NCBI RefSeq assembly: GCF_900699765.1
Contig: NZ_CAADHO010000007.1
Coordinates: forward strand, 124,001-188,000
Direction of reading: 5' to 3'
Length of the DNA stretch: 64,000 bases
Source of the DNA: Desulfoluna butyratoxydans
GTDB lineage: Bacteria > Desulfobacterota > Desulfobacteria > Desulfobacterales > Desulfolunaceae
Position 1 is the stretch's first letter, and every line of letters starts with the position of its first letter. The position numbers and the translations under genes were made by a program. Shown piece by piece: positions 1 to 8,444 of the stretch. The notes beneath the pieces are model-generated. The model searched no databases, had not been told where the DNA came from, and saw only the letters and a list, made by a program, of their open reading frames with translations.

Positions 1-249
1 TTCGGGATCCTTTTTCTGGCCCGCGATTCGCAGCGGGCCCTGGCGTTTATGGAAAGCACGAGGCAGGCCATCGCCGCAATGGCCATCGAGCATGCCCACA
101 GCAGGGTCGACGATGTCCTGACGGTCTCCCTTGGCCTGGTGGTTTCCGACACCCCCACAGACATTGACGGCATGTACAAAGTCGCGGACAACGCCCTCTA
201 CCGGGCCAAAGGTGCCGGACGCAACCGAACCGAAATGGTCTGCTGCTGA
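1..249 (+). CDS. GGDEF (diguanylate cyclase) protein, C-terminal end
   Basis: The frame is open from base 1, so only the last 82 residues of a larger protein are visible. The tail reads TVSLGLVV, then a Tyr-Lys-x-Ala-Asp-x-Ala-Leu-Tyr-x-Ala-Lys stretch ending KGAGRNR, which is the usual end of a GGDEF domain. This domain makes cyclic di-GMP from two GTP. The GGDEF active-site loop itself lies outside the window, so activity cannot be judged. It ends with TGA at 247-249, and the next gene is on the opposite strand. Confidence 0.85.
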   Translation, partial: FGILFLARDSQRALAFMESTRQAIAAMAIEHAHSRVDDVLTVSLGLVVSDTPTDIDGMYKVADNALYRAKGAGRNRTEMVCC

Positions 250-274
250 GCCGGGCCACGGGACAGCACGTTTG

Positions 275-952
275 TCAGGTTGTGAGGGTGTGGTGGGCAA
301 TGGCCCATCCCCGTGCCAGGGCCGTCGCCTTGAGGTCCGGGGTGGGGTTTACCGCCGTGGGATGGCCCACGGCCTCAAGGAAGGCCAGGTCCGCGTGGTG
401 GTCGGAGTAGGCGTGGGATGCGGCCAGGTCGATGCCCATGGTCCGGGCCAGCTGGCCGATGGCCCGAGCCTTCTCTCCTCCGACACAGACGTTTGCAGCC
501 GGGCGGCCGGTGCATTGATCGTTGCCGTCGGTTTCAATGGGCGTGGCGAGCCAGGCGTCGGGGGCATGGTCGTCCACAAAGGGCGCCAGAAGGTGCCCGC
601 TGGTGGCCGAGACCACAATGACAAGGTGCCCCTGCTTCCTGTGGGCGGCCATGCAGGTCATCATCTCGGGAAAGAGAAGGGGGCTCAGGCACGTTTCGTA
701 GAGCTGCCTGGCGTGGGCCCGGAGGCGGGACATGGGGATGCCCTTGTATGAGGCGAGGTAGATGCGGTTGAAGCGGTCGTGGTCCATGAGCTTTCGCTTG
801 TACAAGGGCTCGGCCAGAGCCACCTTGAGCAGGCGAAAGGGGTAAAGGGGCCCCGGGCAGTGGTGGCGAAGCAGGGAGAGGGCCTCCATGCGCTGGCTGT
901 CTGCGGCGATGAGGGTGCGGTCGAAGTCGAAAAATGCGGCGGTGCGTCTCAT
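275..952 (-). CDS. HAD-IB family hydrolase (SerB/phosphatase-like)
   Basis: A 225-residue cytoplasmic HAD phosphatase. Motif I is FDFDRTL at residues 8-14, with the two aspartates used as nucleophile and acid/base. Motif II is the serine in VSATSG. The C-terminal YSDHHADL is motif IV, and the protein ends with the typical VNPTPDLKATALARGW of subclass IB. These enzymes hydrolyse phosphomonoesters such as phosphoserine. The true substrate is unknown. It is transcribed alone, divergently from the kinase at 1210. Confidence 0.85.
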   Translation of the reverse strand: MRRTAAFFDFDRTLIAADSQRMEALSLLRHHCPGPLYPFRLLKVALAEPLYKRKLMDHDRFNRIYLASYKGIPMSRLRAHARQLYETCLSPLLFPEMMTCMAAHRKQGHLVIVVSATSGHLLAPFVDDHAPDAWLATPIETDGNDQCTGRPAANVCVGGEKARAIGQLARTMGIDLAASHAYSDHHADLAFLEAVGHPTAVNPTPDLKATALARGWAIAHHTLTT

Positions 953-1099
953 GGATCTCCTTGGGGTGACGGGTGGGCGTCCGGGACGGTATGTACCATG
1001 TGCCTTCCCAGGGTGTCAATGTGCGGGCTGACGCAACATTCCGGGATGACGAGGGAATGGGTTGATCCCTCTTGTGGGCTCCATGGCTCCTGATATTGT

Positions 1100-1150
1100 A
1101 CTGACCGGTCAGTTATCCTGTTGACACCATTGCAATTCCTCGGATATGTT
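1100..1150 (+). promoter_or_regulatory. TetR-type operator and promoter of the kinase-TetR operon
   Basis: A perfect 14-bp palindrome ACTGACCGGTCAGT lies at 1100-1113. TTGACA follows at 1121-1126, with a TATGTT-like -10 about 18 bases further on. The same palindrome recurs at 6629 and, with one central change, at 6583. The operator sits 7 bases upstream of the -35 box and does not overlap it, a position also compatible with activation. Confidence 0.75.
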
Positions 1151-1209
1151 TTCTTTAAAAATCAGCGACGCTACCCGTTTTTCTACCTCAACCTTGTGAA
1201 GGAGTGAGT

Positions 1210-2817
1210 GTGGATCCCGTGACCCATGTCCTTGCCTTCGATGTCGGAACTACAGGCTGCAAGACCTGCCTGTACCGTATTGGTGAGTCCCTGACCCAGG
1301 TGGGCTCCGAGGTTGCCGAGTACCCCCTGTACGTGACCGAAGACGGGGGGGCCGAGCAGCGCGTGGACGAGTGGTGGGAGGCCCTGTGCCGATCCACGCA
1401 GGCGGTCCTTGCCAAAAGCGGGGTGCCCCCTGCCGGGGTTCGGGGCATCTCGTTCTGCTGTCAGATGCAGGGGTCGGTGCTGATGGACAAAAACGGCGAG
1501 GCCCTGCGCAACCCCATGGTCTATCTTGACGGCCGGGCCACGGAACAGATCGCCCGATACCTGCACAAGGGGCTGCTTCGCATCAGCGGCATCAACGCCT
1601 TGACCCTCTTGAACACCCTGCGCATCACAGGGGGCATCGCGGCCACGGCCAAGGACCCTCTGTGGAAGTACCATTGGGTGAAAGACCACGAGCCCGGGCT
1701 CTTTGAAAAGGTCCACAAGTGGCTGGACGTCAAGGATTACCTTCTCCTCCGATGCACCGGCGAGTATGCCATGACCCGGGATTCCGCCCACATTACCTTT
1801 GTCTACGATACGCGTCAGGGCAGGGAGGGCTGGCATAAAGGCCTTTGCAGGACCTTTGGCGTGGACATGGCCCATTTGCCTGAGGTGGTGGAGGCCACGG
1901 ACGTGGTGGGGGGGCTTTCGGAGCGGGCGGCCCGGGAGCTGGGGCTTTGTGCCGGCACCCCTGTGTTCGGCGGGGGCGGGGACGTCACACTGACGACCAT
2001 CGGGGCCGGGTGCCTGGATCTTCACGATACCCATATCTACGTGGGAACCTCCGGCTGGGTGGTTTCCAACGTGGGCAAACGGTATGTGGATATCGCCCAC
2101 TTCATGGCGGCGATTTCAGGGGCGATCCCCGGGTATTACAGTTACGTGGCAGAGCAGGAGACCTCGGGCGCCTGTCTCCAGTGGGTGAGGGACCACCTGG
2201 CCCTGGATGCCATCGGCGTTTATCTCAAGGAGAAGGGCTTGGATGCGGAACGCGTGGACCCGGCAGCGCTTTACGCCCTCATGAACCAGGCCGTGGACGA
2301 AACCCCGCCCGGTGCGGGGGACCTTCTTTTTACGCCCTGGCTCCATGGAAATCGGGCGCCCAGGGAGGACATCCGGGCCCGGGGTATTTTTTTCAATATC
2401 GGCATGAACACGGGCAAGCGCCAGATGATCCGGGCGGTACTTGAGGGCGTGGCCTTTCACAAACGGTGGATGCTGGAGGCCATGGAGGCGCGGATTCCAA
2501 GGCAGGAGGCGGTCCGTTTCGTGGGAGGCGGGGCCCGCTCCGGGGTGTGGTGCCAGATCATGAGCGATGTGACGGGGCGACGCATTGAGACCCTGGCACA
2601 CCCCCAGGACAGCGGTGCGGCAGGCGCTGCCGTGGTTTGTGCCGTGGGGTTGGGGCTCATGCCCACTTTTGCCGCGGCAAAGCCGTTGATTAAGGTGGCA
2701 AAAACCTACGAGCCCCGGACTGAATTTAAGCCCATGTATGACCGCCAGTTTGACGTGTTCAAGGGGCTCTATAATAAAAACCGATCACTTTTCAAGGCAT
2801 TGAACCAGGGACGATAA
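1210..2817 (+). CDS. FGGY-family carbohydrate kinase (xylulokinase-like)
   Basis: About 535 residues of an ASKHA-fold sugar kinase. The N-terminal phosphate loop reads AFDVGTTGCKTCLY. A mid-protein GGGDVTLTTIGAG segment and a C-terminal GGGARSGVWCQI segment form the nucleotide site. FGGY kinases phosphorylate polyols or ketoses with ATP, and the substrate cannot be read from sequence. I chose GTG at 1210 because AAGGAG ends 5 bases before it; the in-frame GTG at 1204 overlaps that site. It shares an operon with the TetR gene 25 bases downstream. With the aldolase-type and aminotransferase genes on the other strand it probably makes one catabolic route. Confidence 0.88.
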   Translation: MDPVTHVLAFDVGTTGCKTCLYRIGESLTQVGSEVAEYPLYVTEDGGAEQRVDEWWEALCRSTQAVLAKSGVPPAGVRGISFCCQMQGSVLMDKNGEALRNPMVYLDGRATEQIARYLHKGLLRISGINALTLLNTLRITGGIAATAKDPLWKYHWVKDHEPGLFEKVHKWLDVKDYLLLRCTGEYAMTRDSAHITFVYDTRQGREGWHKGLCRTFGVDMAHLPEVVEATDVVGGLSERAARELGLCAGTPVFGGGGDVTLTTIGAGCLDLHDTHIYVGTSGWVVSNVGKRYVDIAHFMAAISGAIPGYYSYVAEQETSGACLQWVRDHLALDAIGVYLKEKGLDAERVDPAALYALMNQAVDETPPGAGDLLFTPWLHGNRAPREDIRARGIFFNIGMNTGKRQMIRAVLEGVAFHKRWMLEAMEARIPRQEAVRFVGGGARSGVWCQIMSDVTGRRIETLAHPQDSGAAGAAVVCAVGLGLMPTFAAAKPLIKVAKTYEPRTEFKPMYDRQFDVFKGLYNKNRSLFKALNQGR

Positions 2818-2842
2818 AACGGGACAAATCAATCGGAGGACC

Positions 2843-3436
2843 ATGGATTCCGCGAAAACCAGCACCAAACGCAAGCAGATACTTGAGGCCGCAGCCACCA
2901 TTTTTTCGCAAAAGGGGTTCCACCAGGCGCGCATGGACGAGATTGCTGTCATGGCCAATGTGGCCAAGGGCACGCTGTACTACAATTTTTCCAGCAAAAG
3001 CCTTCTCTTTGCCGCCACCGTCACCGAAGGGATGGAAGGGATCGTCAGGCAGATCCGGTCCGAACTGGTGTCGGATCTTCCCTTTCCCGAGCATTTTCAG
3101 CTGCTGGTGACCTCCATTGTCCGGCTCTACCTTCAGCACAGCGACCTGGCCCACATCATTTTCAATGAAATTTCAAGCGGCATCGACGACGCGGTCCTCG
3201 TGGAGATCGAGCGGGTCCGTTCCCGGTTTATCGAGTTCATCGCAGAGATGCTCGAACGGGGTCAGCAAAAAGGGTATATCAAGGAGATCGACCTGAAACT
3301 TTCAGCCGTGGCCCTTGCCGGGATCATCGACAGCGTGTGCAGCCATCTGCTCCAGCACCCCGACGAGGCCACCGAGGAGAAGGCCGTTGCCACCCTCCAT
3401 GCCATGCTCTCCACCGGGTTGTTGAACGGTGAATAG
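2843..3436 (+). CDS. TetR/AcrR family transcriptional regulator
   Basis: A 197-residue one-component regulator. Residues 10-58 form the TetR helix-turn-helix (ILEAAATIFSQKGFHQ, then DEIAVMANVAKGTLYYNFSSK). The rest is an all-helical ligand and dimer domain with no motif I can assign to a ligand. A GGAGGACC ribosome site precedes the ATG. It is the obvious candidate to bind the ACTGACCGGTCAGT palindromes at 1100, 6583 and 6629, so it would control its own operon, the divergent aldolase/aminotransferase genes and the FadL porin. It converges on the gene ending at 3471. Confidence 0.93.
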   Translation: MDSAKTSTKRKQILEAAATIFSQKGFHQARMDEIAVMANVAKGTLYYNFSSKSLLFAATVTEGMEGIVRQIRSELVSDLPFPEHFQLLVTSIVRLYLQHSDLAHIIFNEISSGIDDAVLVEIERVRSRFIEFIAEMLERGQQKGYIKEIDLKLSAVALAGIIDSVCSHLLQHPDEATEEKAVATLHAMLSTGLLNGE

Positions 3437-3470
3437 ATGGATGGCCGTGAGCATTGACGACCCTGGGGCG

Positions 3471-4136
3471 TTACCCCCTGTCCGCCCGAGGCGCGGGTTG
3501 TGTGCGTTTTTTTGCATAGGCAAGCCGGTAGACGGTGCGCATGAGAAGGGCTTCCCCACGGTTGATCCGGATACCGCCCCCTAAGAACGTGGCCTCGATG
3601 GCGGCCTTGCAGTTCTTTTCCAGGACCTGGGCCACGGCACGGGCATCGTCAAAGGTTCCGGCTCCGCAGAGGGCGCCGCTGTCTTTGAGGAGCACGGCAT
3701 TTCGTCCCTTCATGGCCGCCACCACCGGGGCGGTGCCCCGGCATGGCCAGGATCGGGCAACCTTTGCGGAAACGCCCACCAGCTGGGCCATGTCGTCCAG
3801 AAGGGGCGGTACCTCGCGCCCTGCCTTGGAGGCGGTGAGGATACTCAGGGGATCGGCGTGGACTAGGACGCCCAGGTCCTTTCGTTTTTTGTAGAGGGCC
3901 GCATGCAGGGGGAACCGGCGATCCGGCCTGGGGCCTGCAAGGGGGGCGCCCGTGGCAAGGTCCACCACGGCAAGGCCGTCCGGGGACAATTCGGAGATCC
4001 CGGTGTCCTCGGGGGTGATCACCAGGCGATGTCCCATGCGGGCGCTCAGGCACCCGGAGGTGTCGGTGCACAACCCTTCGGAAAGCAGGGCCAGGGCGTT
4101 TTCGCAGAGGGTTCGGGAGACGGACGTCATGGTCAT
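3471..4136 (-). CDS. Class II aldolase/adducin-family protein with degenerate metal site
   Basis: 221 residues, last gene of a three-gene minus-strand operon, starting 12 bases after its paralogue ends. The fold matches class II aldolase/adducin proteins (fuculose-phosphate aldolase, AraD). The HxH zinc motif of the neighbour (VVHTHQRH) is LVHADP here, and the ANHGAL motif is LKDSGAL. At least two of the usual three histidine ligands are therefore missing. It may be a regulatory or structural partner of the intact copy, or may have changed function. GGAG stands 6 bases before the chosen ATG. Confidence 0.8.
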   Translation of the reverse strand: MTMTSVSRTLCENALALLSEGLCTDTSGCLSARMGHRLVITPEDTGISELSPDGLAVVDLATGAPLAGPRPDRRFPLHAALYKKRKDLGVLVHADPLSILTASKAGREVPPLLDDMAQLVGVSAKVARSWPCRGTAPVVAAMKGRNAVLLKDSGALCGAGTFDDARAVAQVLEKNCKAAIEATFLGGGIRINRGEALLMRTVYRLAYAKKRTQPAPRADRG

Positions 4137-4148
4137 GGGGCGCTCCTT

Positions 4149-4787
4149 TCAGGGGGCGGTTGTCAGGTAGCAGGCATGCATCTCTTCCATGGTGGACGCC
4201 CGTGTACCGTAGTGCCGGGCAAAGGCCTCGGCAATGAACGATTCGCAGGCCCCTTCCAGCTCCAGGGCCACCCGGAAGGCCGCCTCCATGGTGCTTCCGA
4301 CACACAGGGCCCCGTGGTTGGCCAGAAGGGCCGCGTGGCGTCCCTCTTCAAGGGCCTGACCGGCGGCTTTCATGAGTTTTTTTGTGCCGGGAAGGGCGTA
4401 GGCGGCGCAGCGAACGCTTTTGCCCAGGAGCCGGGCATGGTCTTCGGAGAGTCCTGTGACCTCTTTTCGGGCGGCAGCCACCGTGGATGCGTGGCGCTGG
4501 TGGGTATGGACCACGGCGTTGATCTCCGGGCGCCGCCTGTAGACCTCGGCGTGCATGCCTTTCTCGGAGGAGGGCTTCACGTCCCCCTGGTGGGTGAGGT
4601 CGTTGATGCGTACCGCAACGATCTCCTCGGCCGTCAGGGTTTCGTAGTTCCTGCCGCTGGGGGTGATCACAAAGGAGTGGTCGTCCAGGCGCAGGCTGAT
4701 GTTGCCCCAGGTGCGGGCCACGAGACCCTCTTTCACCAGGTCGAGGCCTGCCTGGTACACGATGTCGCGGGCTTGGCTGAGTTCCAT
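4149..4787 (-). CDS. Class II aldolase/adducin family protein (probable aldolase)
   Basis: 212 residues with the complete class II aldolase signature: TWGNISLR near the N terminus, a VHTHQRH zinc motif, and LLANHGALCVG with the third histidine. Such enzymes cleave phosphorylated sugars by retro-aldol reaction, which fits a product of the kinase at 1210. ATG at 4787 is preferred because AGGA precedes it; an upstream ATG would add 18 unconserved residues. The upstream gene is the class III aminotransferase and the downstream gene is the degenerate paralogue. Confidence 0.88.
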   Translation of the reverse strand: MELSQARDIVYQAGLDLVKEGLVARTWGNISLRLDDHSFVITPSGRNYETLTAEEIVAVRINDLTHQGDVKPSSEKGMHAEVYRRRPEINAVVHTHQRHASTVAAARKEVTGLSEDHARLLGKSVRCAAYALPGTKKLMKAAGQALEEGRHAALLANHGALCVGSTMEAAFRVALELEGACESFIAEAFARHYGTRASTMEEMHACYLTTAP

Positions 4788-4854
4788 GACGTTGTCCTGT
4801 TTTCTGGTAAGTGGGGATAAGCGGGAGGTAACCGGCGGCACACGTGCCTGGAGC

Positions 4855-6330
4855 TTATGCCGTTACCCCTTCGATGTTTTTGAAAACACGCTCGAACCGG
4901 GCCAGGGCGTCGTCGATGATCTCGTCGGTGTCCGCAGCCGACGTATAGAGGCGGCTGCCGGCAAGGGTGACGAGGCCTTCGGCCATGTAGGCTGCCCCCA
5001 TGTGGGTCATGACATCTTTGCGAGCGTGGATCTCCTTGATCCTGGAGGGGATCTCCCATGGCCTGAAGAGGTTGATGTCAAAGAGCATGGTGCCCACGGT
5101 CTCCAAGTGACAGATGGAGCCCTGGTTGTAGGCCACAAAGGGGAGCCCGTATGTCTCGATGAGCTTCTGGAGCCCCTGGGTAAGCCGGTCCCCTGCCTTT
5201 CCTGCCGTTTTACAGGCGTTGGTCTCTTCGATCATTTTCACCGTGTGGTAGCCGGCGGCGGCGCTTAAGGGGTTGGCTGCCATGGTTCCCCCCACATGGG
5301 CTTTCTTGGATTTCTTTCCGCCGAGCCCTCCGGCCAGGCAGGCCATGTAGTCGGCCTTGCCGCCGATGCCCCCCGCAGACGGGTACCCCCCGGCCACCAC
5401 CTTGCCGAAGATGGTGAGGTCGGGTGTGATCCCGAAATATCCCTGTGCCCCGTCCACGCCGATGCGAAAGGCCGTGACCACCTCATCAAAAACAAGGAGG
5501 GCGCCGTAGGCGGTGCAGAGGTCGCGGACCTGGCCGTTGTAGTCGAAGTCCAGGGGGCGTGTGCCGCTCTCCGGGCCCATGGGTTCCATAAAGACCGCGG
5601 CGGTTCCTCCCCGAAGCCTGTTGCGTTTGAGTTGTTTTTCAAGGGCCTCGATGTCGTTGGGGAAAACCTCCTGGGTGTATTTGAAGCAGGCCATAGGGAT
5701 GCCGTGGGACTCCAGGAACCGGATCCCCGGGATGCGGTTGCCGTAGGAGAGCTGGTCGCTCCATCCGTGATACGCCCCGCCGAGCTTGATGATGTTTTTT
5801 TTCTTCGTGGCCACCCGCGCCACCCTTACGGCTGCCATGCACGCTTCGGTGCCGCTCCCCAGCATGCGGAACATCTCCACCCCGCTGAACCGGTCACAGA
5901 TGAACCGGGCCAACTTCATTTCATATTCGTGGAACAGGCCGGTGCAAGGCCCGCAGGTGTTGAGCAGGTCGAGTACCCTGGCCCTGACGGGTTCGGGGTT
6001 GCTCCCCAGCACCGTGGGGCCTCCTGCCTGGAGAAAGTCGATGTAGGTGTTGCCGTCCACGTCCTGGAGGTGTGCCCCTGAGGCTTTGGTAAAGGCCAGG
6101 GGGAAGGGGTAGTTGAAGGCCAGGTTGTGCTGCACCCCTCCGGGGATAACTTTGGCCGCGTCTTCCGTCATGCGTTTGGAGGTCGGGCATTTTTCCTCGA
6201 AGTACGCCAGGTATCCCTCCAGGGCATCCTTGCGGAGGGTCCGGATGGGCTGGCTGATGAGGGCGCTTAGCTGTTCGTAGATTTTGCCGGTGTCGTGGTA
6301 CTGGCTGATGGCATATCCAGGTTTTGTCAT
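4855..6330 (-). CDS. Class III (fold type I) PLP aminotransferase, glutamate-1-semialdehyde aminomutase-like
   Basis: 491 residues. The PLP lysine lies in TIFGKVVAGGYP, preceded by the conserved aspartate in LLVFDEVVTAFR. Phosphate contacts are in MLGSGTEACMAAVRVARV. The pattern is closest to glutamate-1-semialdehyde aminomutase relatives, but the N terminus is about 50 residues longer than in HemL. The catabolic context argues for a substrate-specific aminotransferase or phospho-lyase over haem synthesis. First gene of the operon, starting from a promoter at 6548-6577. Confidence 0.85.
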   Translation of the reverse strand: MTKPGYAISQYHDTGKIYEQLSALISQPIRTLRKDALEGYLAYFEEKCPTSKRMTEDAAKVIPGGVQHNLAFNYPFPLAFTKASGAHLQDVDGNTYIDFLQAGGPTVLGSNPEPVRARVLDLLNTCGPCTGLFHEYEMKLARFICDRFSGVEMFRMLGSGTEACMAAVRVARVATKKKNIIKLGGAYHGWSDQLSYGNRIPGIRFLESHGIPMACFKYTQEVFPNDIEALEKQLKRNRLRGGTAAVFMEPMGPESGTRPLDFDYNGQVRDLCTAYGALLVFDEVVTAFRIGVDGAQGYFGITPDLTIFGKVVAGGYPSAGGIGGKADYMACLAGGLGGKKSKKAHVGGTMAANPLSAAAGYHTVKMIEETNACKTAGKAGDRLTQGLQKLIETYGLPFVAYNQGSICHLETVGTMLFDINLFRPWEIPSRIKEIHARKDVMTHMGAAYMAEGLVTLAGSRLYTSAADTDEIIDDALARFERVFKNIEGVTA

Positions 6331-6547
6331 GGTGGTCTCTGCCTCGTCGTTCCTTGATTTTTGCCAATGCCTGTTTCGGGAACGGGTCTTCTAAGGGAAC
6401 GCGCTTGAGCGGTTGAATGTGTGCCTGCGGCCCCATGCAGGGCTCCCCATGGCCCGGTTCCTGTGGCGTTTGAGGGATGCCTTCCCTCGAGAATACCGGT
6501 TGGCTTAATTTTCGGTAAATACATGGAAAACGAAGTGCTCTGGAGAC

Positions 6548-6598
6548 ACTATAGGAAAAAGGATTTTTGGGTGTCAATAAAAAACTGACTGGTCAGTT
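6548..6598 (-). promoter_or_regulatory. Promoter and TetR-type operator of the aminotransferase-aldolase operon
   Basis: On the minus strand, TTGACA (6577-6572) and TATAGT (6553-6548) are separated by 18 bases, a strong sigma70-type promoter. The operator AACTGACTGGTCAGTT lies at 6583-6598, 5 bases upstream of the -35 box. It matches the 1100 and 6629 sites except at one central base. Confidence 0.75.
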
Positions 6599-6628
6599 TA
6601 ACTCTCGACAGCGGTACGGAGGGCATGC

Positions 6629-6654
6629 ACTGACCGGTCAGTTAATGGTTGACA
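6629..6654 (+). promoter_or_regulatory. TetR-type operator and -35 of the FadL gene
   Basis: The perfect palindrome ACTGACCGGTCAGT at 6629-6642 is followed after 6 bases by TTGACA at 6649-6654. A weaker GCTAAC -10 follows at 6671. The gap 6655-6935 is a leader of about 250 bases in which I see no gene. Confidence 0.72.
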
Positions 6655-6935
6655 AACATTGGTCGCCAAGGCTAACGTCTGTTTTGAATGTGTGTGAACA
6701 GTGATTGTGTGGGAAATATGTGTTTGGTGATTAAAATGCGTTTGGTCACCAGACCTGTTGCATGGGCGTCAGCGTATTGGACGAAGCGACATTCATCATG
6801 AGATGGTTTTGCTTTCCATGACCCAGGCGAATGGTTGACAGGGCCTTGCCGGGAGGACCGTCCCTCGGTCACCTGAGTCTTCAGGCCTTTTGTTTCCATG
6901 GGCGGCGAACCATCTTCACGACCAGGGAGGGTGGT

Positions 6936-8282
6936 ATGAAACGATCGGTTCTCTTCAGTGCAGTGCTGGTGGCAGTCTGTCTTGTCTCCACGGATCTTCT
7001 GGCCAACATCGACAACCTGTCCAACATGAGTGTGGAGTGGATGCGGACCGCCAACCGAAATGCCGCAACGGACAGGGCGGATATCGTGGTCTACAACCCC
7101 GGCGGCATCACGGAGCTGGCCGATGGTGTGGCCATCAACATCGGCAACCAGAGCATGCGGCGAGAGCCTGAGCACTCCTATAACGCGGGCATGGGGGAGA
7201 AAAGCTTCGAGCAGGACGGGGACGATCCTTTTCTTCCCAATATCTATGCGGCGTACAACAGAGACAACTGGGCGCTCTGGGGCGGGTTTTATATCCCCGG
7301 GGGCGGTGCCGTGGTTGATTACCCCACCGGGTCCTATACCACCAATGTGCTGATTCCCGGGAATATCGCCAAAGGGGTGGCTGACTTCATCGGTGGAGGG
7401 CTTACGGGCAATGATGTGTTTGCGACCCTTTCCACCTCCAACGAGAGCCTTGAGGCGGAATCCATGTACCTCACCTTTACCCTGGGCGGGACGTACAAGT
7501 TTAACGACATGGTGTCGGTGGCCCTGGGGGGCCGCTATATCGATGCGGACAACAGCATTGAGGGGACCGTTGCAGTTGAATCAGGCAACCCCTTGTTTAA
7601 TGGTGTTATCGCTGCCGGTGGGTTCAGTGACAACAAAGTGGATGTCGAGGAGAGTGCCGAGGGCGCGGGGTATATCCTGGGGCTCAATCTCAACCTTACG
7701 GAACGGTTGAACATCGGGGTTCAATACCAGTCCAAAGTGGAGCTGGATTTTGAGGCCGATGTCAAGCAGGACAACCTCGGCCTGTATGTGGATGGCGCGG
7801 AGAACCCCCGGGATTTTCCGGCCATGCTGGGGGTTGGTGTCGGTTGGGATATCCTGAAACGATTTTACCTGGAAGCCAACTACAGCTACTGGTTTCAGGA
7901 AGATGCGGACTGGGGAACAGACGCCCAGGGCAGGGATATCTCGGATATGGCCGGAGACACCCAGTCCTGCGGTATCACAGGGACCATCCAGTGGACCGAG
8001 GGCCTTGCCACAAGCATCGGAACTGTCTACACCGATTTCCTCTGGAACGATATCGACGGGTATTATTCGGCCAATATCGGGTCCTACGAGGTGCTGTACT
8101 CGGACAACTGGCAGGTGTGCGGGGGCGTCTCCTGGCAGATTACCAAGACGGTGGAGGTCAACGCGGCCATCGCCAGGACCATCTGGGATGATGAGACCAT
8201 TACCGATCAGAACACCGGGCTCGAGATAAAGACCGAAAACGCAACCACCACCGTTGCCCTGGGTGCCAACTTTACCTTTTAA
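6936..8282 (+). CDS. OmpP1/FadL/TodX family outer-membrane transporter
   Basis: 448 residues. A signal peptide (MKRSVLFSAVLVAVCLVSTDLLA) precedes the FadL-like N-terminal hatch, with NPGG at about residue 54 of the precursor. Alternating amphipathic strands follow, ending in a terminal phenylalanine (TTTVALGANFTF) as expected of an outer-membrane barrel. FadL porins let hydrophobic compounds such as long-chain fatty acids or aromatics cross the outer membrane. The start is set by GGGAGGG before ATG at 6936. Its operator ties it to the kinase/aldolase regulon, so it may admit that pathway's substrate. Confidence 0.88.
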   Translation: MKRSVLFSAVLVAVCLVSTDLLANIDNLSNMSVEWMRTANRNAATDRADIVVYNPGGITELADGVAINIGNQSMRREPEHSYNAGMGEKSFEQDGDDPFLPNIYAAYNRDNWALWGGFYIPGGGAVVDYPTGSYTTNVLIPGNIAKGVADFIGGGLTGNDVFATLSTSNESLEAESMYLTFTLGGTYKFNDMVSVALGGRYIDADNSIEGTVAVESGNPLFNGVIAAGGFSDNKVDVEESAEGAGYILGLNLNLTERLNIGVQYQSKVELDFEADVKQDNLGLYVDGAENPRDFPAMLGVGVGWDILKRFYLEANYSYWFQEDADWGTDAQGRDISDMAGDTQSCGITGTIQWTEGLATSIGTVYTDFLWNDIDGYYSANIGSYEVLYSDNWQVCGGVSWQITKTVEVNAAIARTIWDDETITDQNTGLEIKTENATTTVALGANFTF

Positions 8283-8444
8283 CACCCCTTGCAGCGTTAT
8301 CTGATCTGTTCATGCCACGGGCCCCGGCAGGTCCATGACGTCCTGCCGGGGCTTTCTTTGTTTTTTCCCCTTTCCCTTTCCTTTTCTCCTGCCATTGCTG
8401 TAAGACAGTCGGCGTTGATTTTTTATGTATGGCCGGAGGATGTG

